64,000 bases of DNA, taken from the NCBI GenBank assembly GCA_022829145.1, contig CM040763.1:14121141-14185140 (forward strand), written 5' to 3'. The notes under the pieces are model-generated. The model did no database searches and was not told where the DNA came from. It saw nothing but the letters and a program-made list of their open reading frames with translations. Shown one piece after another: positions 56,901 through 64,000 of the stretch; within the stretch, counting starts at the first letter, position 1; each line of letters begins with the position of its first letter. This DNA is from Albula goreensis (taxonomy: Eukaryota > Chordata > Actinopteri > Albuliformes > Albulidae). Made by a program: the position numbers and the translations under genes.

Positions 56901-57618
56901 CAGGCAGACAACAGCCGGTCAGTGTGACACGCTGACAGCACCTCTCAGCCTCACCTTCTCAGCTGCAGCCTAACATTACATTATCACAAGCACAGTTCAC
57001 TTAATTGCATATCCTTACCAGTTATGGCTTATTTACATTTTATTTAGTTGTCTTTTTACAGCTGGGTGTGTACAGTGAGCCAGATGAGATGTGGAGCCCT
57101 ACACAGGGTAACTGATGGTGCACAGCCAGAGGTCTTTCTACTCAAACGTCCTGTGAATATGACTGAACTAGTGTCTCATGAGTTTCAATACTTTGGGGCT
57201 AAGTTACATATTGTAATATCAGCAAACTAAATCAAACAGATGCAGTGGTATTTAATCATAATTTGTTGCCTCTGTAAAGTTCATAAATCATCAGCTGGAG
57301 ACAGAGAAATTCAAAATTCACCAAAGTACAAAATATTGTTGTTCATAAAGAGCACCAGGAAGCAAAAAATAATAATAGAAAAACTTCCTTTGGTGTTATC
57401 AAGCTGAGTATCCACCATTGAACAAACAATCAGGTATCATTATTCTCTGTATCTCAGCGATGTTACCATAACAATGTGGTAACCAAAGTTAAACTTTGCA
57501 ATTTAAATCAATAAGGCTTTAGTGAATAATGAGTCCTGAATGTTGCCTGGCAGCCACGACACCGTCTCTCTCTTTAAATCGGATGTGAACTGTTGTTACT
57601 GTTAAAGTGATTTGAGGC

Positions 57619-57640
57619 AAAAAAAAAAAAAAAAAAAAAA
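57619..57640 (+). repeat. Poly(A) tract
   Basis: An uninterrupted run of about 22 A's in noncoding sequence upstream of sh3d19. No retroposon body was recognised beside it. Confidence 0.9.
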
Positions 57641-57689
57641 GCAAAGGTTTGTATTATACTGACTGACAGTACGTAATATGCAATAATAG

Positions 57690-57742
57690 TATGGGTATAA
57701 AGAATAGATGGGTATAAAGAATGAGTATAAATGAATAGAGGT
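57690..57742 (+). repeat. Short tandem repeat of a 17-bp unit
   Basis: About two near-perfect copies of ATGGGTATAAAGAATAG followed by decaying partial units (GAGTATAAATGAATAG). It lies just downstream of the poly(A) tract at 57,619. Confidence 0.6.
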
Positions 57743-58459
57743 ACAAAGTACTTTATTCATGAATACAACATATGACCAGCTTGTACCCTATTTTCGTTTG
57801 ATACAGCTAGTAGCATTTTAAATATTTTTACGCAAAGAATCACACATGCTGCAATTATGGCTTTGCTACCATGGTGTGGAGGTATCCTCTGAACGCTTTG
57901 ATCATGGGTTTAGCTACAAATCAAAGCACTAATTTCAAAGATAAATATCCTTGAGCAGAGAATAGCTAGAGCATTTTATGAGATCTAATTTAAATACAAC
58001 CATTCTCTAACGTGCAACAATGCGCATTAGCTGAATGATTATGCTTTGAAAAGTTATGATTAATGAATCTCGCTCTGGTTTGGTAAGATAATCATGCCTT
58101 CGTGCAATACAAATCTTTACATTACGGTAAAACATTTTTGGGTAACGCATAGCCTAGCTTTCTTAAACTGTTAAAATGGCTACAACCCATCAAATATTTA
58201 CATTTTCTTAATAATCGTGTACTGAGTATAGGCAATTATATTGATCTGAAGAAGCAGAGCAATGAATGCCGAAGCCAATACTTGACAACCATTACACATG
58301 TTTCACATGTACAGTATACTGTTGTTGTGACAGTTTAAAAAGACATACTCTCAGCTGAGAATCTCAGATCAGTGGATAATGTGACAACCCGATGTTTTCA
58401 CGCAACGGGGCCAATTGAAAAGCCCTTTTTTTACAGGCCATTAATCTCATATTCTGTAG

Positions 58460-58755
58460 AGGCGACTCGGCAAAGGGGAGGGGCGAAAAGCCTGGATTCA
58501 CAGCTCACCTTCCACAGCGCAGCAGCACAGGTTAGCATGTATCAGAACTACCGCAAAGCTCAAATAAAAATTGTCTTTGAAAACAATTCTGAATCAAATC
58601 AGCTGAAATTAAATGAAGAGCGCTGAATTTAAAGTGGTGGCTGAAAAGGCTGACCAAAGAACGGCGAACATTTTGAAGAGTGGACTATAATTTCCGAACT
58701 ACAACTCAAGCATCCATATCGCGGTCGATACTTGGAAGTTTTGGAAATCTAAAAA
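58460..58755 (+). other. Possible noncoding first exon of a plus-strand gene
   Basis: The motif GGGGAGGGGCG near 58,477 resembles an Sp1 site. Downstream, AAAAA|GTAAGAG gives a good donor with the exon edge at 58,755. With the acceptor at the right end of the window this could be a 5' UTR exon of the next gene. In human, FHIP1A (FAM160A1) lies beyond SH3D19 on the opposite strand, which is the only reason to suggest fhip1a. Start undefined. Confidence 0.25.
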
Positions 58756-61700
58756 GTAAGAGTGATTCTTTCTTGTTGCTTGTATTTAATTACTTTGATG
58801 CTCATTCCAGTGTAGTTCTTCGCAGTTTGTGATTCCAATGCGTCATTGTAGGAGATTTGTCATCTTAGACCACATTTAGAAATGTGTTTTCAAATCCGTC
58901 AGGCTATAGTGTGGAGTCAATTTTGATGTTGGCGACAGCTACAGTAGTCTGACGAATAATTTGGTACAAACAAAAGTTAAAAAATTAACTGCAAATTCCA
59001 GGCTCTCTTTACCAATCTATAGAAACATCTGCATATCTGCATAACTGTAATTTTCTTATATGCACTGTCTTAACCAAGTCAGAAGGGTTTGTTGGTGCTA
59101 TGGAAACGTCGCGTGGGGGCATATTTGAGGAGACTACAGCAGGCTACAGCATGAAATATGAAGTACAAACGCAATGCCAGGAAGAGTAATCCAAGTATCT
59201 TCTTCTGTTACCTGTGCTCTGTAGGCATAACCTGACCATTTTGGTTACTTAATAAGAACAGAGAAGTTTTAAAATACGAAAAATACGTTGTCTATGCAGT
59301 GCACTGCTGCGTTTCGGAAAAATAAATTAGTAACGTACTTCGTTTTTAATGTGTATTGTCAGGAAATTACTGCATAACATTTTTACAGACCTATTTTAAT
59401 TGCTTTGGTGTGCTGCCCCCATCCCTGGCTGGAAGCTGATTCGAACATTAGACTACACGATGGAACTGATAATAGCCTATGAACAGTTACCTAATGCCTA
59501 GGATAACAATTTTTATCGATCACAAAGTCATGAAAACACACAGTTAAAAAATTGCGCTGTTACATTGTAATTTTGCAAACAGAAATAAACGTTACCGAAG
59601 GAATAATTTCTGTGTAGGATTTCCACGGCTGGAATTAGAGCGCCCTCAGTACGGTCCATATGGACCACGTGACACTGAAAATAGTAATATGGCTTCTCAT
59701 TTTAGTAGTGTTTAACGTGGTTTTAACTTATTACTGGGAGTCAGCATGTTATTTGTGGCAATACTGAAAGTAATTCTTCTTGTACAAAAATACCATAGTT
59801 GAACTCATACGAGAAGGTCCAGGTGGTTTGGAAGTGTTCCTGTAGGATTGTGCCGTTATTGGATCTAAACGTGTTCAGTAAACAATTGTGATGGCACAGT
59901 TAGTTTTATATAAATTAAATGGATTGTTAATTTGTGTTGTTAATTTGATATGCTCCATCAGCACTGACTTTTGGCACATGATCCATCATGTAATCACGTA
60001 ATTTTAACTTTTCCTACCTTATATATTTTGTTTAAAAGTGATCACATGAGTAACAGTGCCCCAGGTCACAGAAAAACACAGTGATTCTTGATGATCCAGA
60101 AGTGCACCATTTAACTGAATGCTTATCAGTGACCTGCAAGGTATAGTTTCGGTGCTTAGTTTCATAAAAATACTATTAATAACATAGCATGCTCTCTCTA
60201 GCCATCAGTACCTTAAAGTAAAGGTTTGTTTAGGTTATCTTGTATTACAGCAACATTGAATGGTTGCCACCGACATTTACTGTTATTTTTAAGTTCTCTA
60301 GTATGGTCTCCTTCAATTCCTCAATAACTAAGTGGTACATTTCTGTAAGAGCTTTAATGCCATCACTAATGGGTGGAGCTACTTACATGCTATGGGTAAA
60401 AGTGACAGAATTGAAACAATTATTGTGTTATTTAGTAGAAAGCCAACGTTTTGATTGGTTCAAAAAAGAAATGACCATGATTGACAGCCTTCAATGCTCC
60501 ACCCATTTCAGGGATCATATAATATAGTAGTCATACAATAGTACTCCACAATTACTACTTACAACTCAACATGCTGCAGAGTTTTAGCCACATTGCTGCT
60601 GAAGTCATCAAGTTTCATATATTTTTCTAAAGGGTAGGGGATATTTAGGGGAAAACCCATTTTATGAATTTTCTGTGTTTCATATTTTGCTTCATATTTG
60701 TATTTTTATTGCTTCAGTAAATCAGTAAAAAAAATAATGTGTTGCCTCTATGAGTAAGCACCACTTGGATGCTATAAAAGTCTCTAAAACTGTTGCCAAA
60801 TTGGCCTTGTTTAGCTGCAGTGGCATTTTCTGCAATCTGTTGTGCAGTCTGCAAGTCGCATAAAAGAAACAAGATCTAAACACTGCAATAATCAGCCACT
60901 CAAAGTGAATACTGTTCTATAAGGATAATCATAGTGTTTTCTTATTGTAGTGAATGAAGTTTTGAGGTATATTGAATTACTGGGAATCATAGCCTAAACC
61001 TAGGTTGGTTTCCCAGTTAAAAATCTTTCAGCTGAGCATACTTTTCAATTCGGCTATATCAGTCATGAATTGAACTTATTAATGAGACAACACCCCCTGT
61101 GCTTTGGCAGTGATTCTGTCCCCAGCAGGAGGTGAATACCACTGCATGCATTATTCCGTCTTAGCTCTGATGTGTTGGGTGCCACTTGTTTATAGAAGAC
61201 ATTAGATGCTGGCAGTGGATTACCTGTACTCCACTTTGAAATTAATCTGACACTTTATGTATTAAAAGTTAATGGTGCAACTAAAACCCACACATTGCAT
61301 GAAGGAAGGCATTAATCTGACCAGTTACCTTATATCAAACATTAATTATTAAAAACAGAAGCTGGAAGATTGGAATTGCCTTTGATCCTTTGAATCTTAA
61401 GGTCATCAGATCCTTTGGACCCCTTTTTTAAATGGAAACTGAGATGGAGGGGCAGAGGCCATTAAGGGAACAGGTACTGCTCCAGATCAGCTTTAAATGA
61501 AGGTGTAAGATTATCATGTGATTAGAGACAAACATTCCTGTGTTAATGCTTCAGTGATCAGTGTTTTGAAGTTTCATGCTATAGAAATGACAAAAATCCA
61601 TAATATGTGGTGTTAGTTGTTGTTTTGTATACTTTCTGTAATCACTTTCCTTCCAAATCAGTGACACTATTCAGGCATTTTCTCTTGTAAACCATTCAAG

Positions 61701-63979
61701 TTAGTGTCATCATAATCCGTTATTCTTTTCAGTCCAAAAATATGTTTCAGTACACACCCTGTACAGTTGTTGTAAAGAGCCATTAGTTGCTATGCTAGCT
61801 TGTCAAAGCTGGTCTTGATGTTTTTTTGAAATATTTCCTTTACAAGTTGCCTTTTTCAGCTTAATCTCTGTTCTCCCAAAGCAGTCAGAGTCTTTGAAGA
61901 AAAATGGTGGGGAAAGCTTCAGTTAGAATGTGTGTATTGAATTGAGGGAGGTTTCAGTCAGCATGTCTCTGGCACTGGCTTCCTCTGCTCAAGCTTATCC
62001 TCAACATCACCCTGTTTTAATTATCCCTCCTGCTTCAGAGTAGGTATCACGGCTCACTGAAACGATTGAAAGAGCCCAGGGGACTAACAGCTTGGTTTAT
62101 CTGCTGCTCATTGGTCTGCAGTCCTGTGGTCACATAATTATTGGCACAGGGTCACTCGGCCTCTCATATCCGCTAATGTAGCGGGTGTTAAATGTCCTGC
62201 CAGTGAAATTTCATGGAAACACAGAATCCCCACTTCTTTTAAAATCTGTGATCTCTTGGGATGAGTGTCAGTTGCTATTATAATACAGGGTTTGGCGTGC
62301 ATACAGATTTATCCGTCTAATGTTTTGTCTTGTCTGTGGTGTTTTTTTAATGACCATGACAGGCCAGAAGAACCCGTGCTTGCTGGCTTTCTCAGAGACC
62401 ACATATAACTTCACTAAAACGAGTCTTGCACGAGGACCTTGCCAAAAATGCCAACGTCAGAGCCACGGTTTTCATGTAAAGTGAATGCGCTAAAGATGCT
62501 GCTGTAGAACACAATGTGGGCCTCGCGGTGACGCAGTGACAGTCTGAGCGGATTACTGCAGGGTATCAGGGCGGCTTTGTTCCCCCTGTGCAGAGCAAAT
62601 AGCTTCCCCTGGCGATACCCGTCTCGTTTTCACAAAGCCAACCCTCCACCCCTGTAGTCTCTTACCTGCACGTGGGCACACGTGCCACGCGATTAATCAG
62701 CGGGCCACAGGCTGTGACTTAGGCAAATACCGTATTGACTGAGCCACCGTCCCCACAGTGACAGTGTTCAGCAAGGACCAAAGCCTCTCTTGTAAACAAG
62801 TATGCTGTACTAATGCGGGAGGATGTCAACCTAACGGAGGCTTAAGGTTCAAGTGACTTTGTTGCCCAATGGCAGTGCAGGAAAGAATGCATTAAGTAAG
62901 GGGCCCCTACTTGCCTCTTTTGGCAGTATGAACTTGCATTTTAGCACTCTGTTTAAAGATAGTTTTCTAGTTGTTAAGTTCAAAGTGGATATGTTGATGA
63001 AGAGTTGTGCTAACACATTTCAGGACTGATGGAGGTGGGTGCACATTGAGGAAAAATGGTTTCAGATTTCTTACGATAAAAGCTTGTTTTTTGCAACTTG
63101 TTCACCTTAGCATTCTGAATAACATCCACAATTCTGAATAGCATTCAGAAGCAAGCTATTTGAAGTGGTGAATTAAAAAAGTGTGTTTCTACATGACATT
63201 AACAGTGATGGCTGGAAAAAATTCTCTGAAAGAACATGTTACTGGAAGGCAGTGTTTGAGTTTGAGTGGTGGTACAAATGAATGACACACAGAGGATCAG
63301 CCTCAGAGAGGATCAGTGTGTGTGCGTCACGAATGTGATGAGCGGCACAGGGGAGCAGTGCAGTGCTCGGAGCCAGATGGACATGGCTGAGCGACAGCCA
63401 GGACATCCAAACACGCTCTCTACAGCAAACACATGCCCAGTGAAACAGGCTAGGCTGTCTACGTTCAAGCAAAGAACCTGCGCTATCCCACTGCTGCTGC
63501 GGCAGTCCCACAAACCAGCTCTCTCATTCATAAATAGATTCTGTGTGTGGGTTGTCGCCTTCTGTTGAATTTATTCGCAAGGTTTGCTTTCCCTATCTGG
63601 TGGCAGAAAGAATAAAAAGACTGAAGGATGACAGAGTGAGGTGTTGTTGGCGGGGGAATGGTGGCTACAACAGCGTGGGGGCGATGTGGCGATGTGACAG
63701 GTGCCGGTGGCACAGGTGTGAACTTCAAACTGTTGTTTATCTATCGTGTGGTGGCACCGCGTGGGCCGCTCTCACAGTGGGGGGTCGGGTGAGGGGCAGG
63801 AGGGTGAGGCCGAGGGTGAGGGGAGTGGAGCTCAGCTTAGCCCTGTCCTGTGCCTGGAATCACTCCAGCCTGGCTGACCTAGTTGTCATTGGGTAGGAGT
63901 GAGCTGTGGAACAGGGGCCATTTTCAGGAATCATCAACTGATTATTCAGCTCCTGTTCAGTGTTGTCTCTCCATTACAG
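58756..63979 (+). other. Possible first intron of the next plus-strand gene; nothing else recognised
   Basis: About 5.2 kb from the donor-like site to the acceptor-like site at the right edge. Mostly AT-rich, becoming GC- and CpG-richer from about 63,300 to 63,860. The 95- to 117-codon open frames near 60,240 and 63,543 show no known family. No classifiable repeats were seen. Confidence 0.3.
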
Positions 63980-64000
63980 GCTGAAGTGCTGCAGGAAAAC
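63980..64000 (+). other. Possible exon start at the window edge
   Basis: TTGTCTCTCCATTACAG ending at 63,979 is a good polypyrimidine tract and acceptor. The 21 bases after it have no stop in two of three frames. This is too short to identify. It may be the second exon (UTR or coding) of the gene to the right, possibly fhip1a by synteny. Confidence 0.3.

Larger units (their letters stand above)
53950..58450. other. Intergenic sequence upstream of sh3d19
   Basis: AT-rich noncoding sequence. Apart from the poly(A) tract and the 17-bp tandem repeat near 57.6-57.7 kb, I see no gene or classifiable repeat. Open frames are short and lack codon-level similarity to known families. Confidence 0.6.

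Noticed and set aside
63543-63896. 117-codon plus-strand open frame near the right edge
   Set aside because: Arg/Val/Gly-rich composition typical of random GC-rich sequence, no recognised domain, and no splice support.

Overview
This window is vertebrate nuclear DNA, most likely from a ray-finned (teleost-type) fish. Genes are split by GT-AG introns, the background is AT-rich, and the interspersed repeats are of kinds typical of fish: tRNA-derived SINEs, a Tc1/mariner deletion derivative and small inverted-repeat elements. The gene order matches the human 4q31.3 neighbourhood LRBA - RPS3A - SH3D19.

Layout. (1) Positions 1-22,050 hold the 5' end of lrba on the minus strand. The only coding exon found here is 20,942-21,136, which encodes the first 65 residues. 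A probable noncoding exon and promoter lie near 21,974-22,040. Everything to the left is the first coding intron, which leaves the window and carries several repeats. (2) Positions 22,050-27,600 are the spacer between the divergent lrba and rps3a promoters, and hold a Tc1/mariner remnant and other repeat fragments. (3) Positions 27,650-31,190 are rps3a on the plus strand, complete in six exons, with a box C/D snoRNA in intron 2. (4) Positions 31,850-53,568 are sh3d19 on the minus strand. It is complete in 20 coding exons whose splice phases all join, giving 1,070 codons plus a stop. It is tail-to-tail with rps3a. (5) Positions 53,570-64,000 are noncoding sequence upstream of sh3d19. They may contain the start of a plus-strand gene (a possible 5' exon near 58,755 and a splice acceptor at 63,979). 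Human synteny suggests fhip1a, but this is not shown by sequence.

The genes are unrelated in job: LRBA is a BEACH-family vesicle-traffic scaffold, RPS3A is a small-subunit ribosomal protein, and SH3D19 is a multi-SH3 adaptor. Their shared order reflects conserved synteny rather than a pathway. I found no sign of a new multi-gene system. The more interesting points are the apparent loss of one SH3 domain in sh3d19, the snoRNA with a one-base difference in its guide, a small DNA transposon nested in a GC-rich repeat with a related fragment near the rps3a promoter, and an AGCTAGC-rich tract in the lrba 5' intron.
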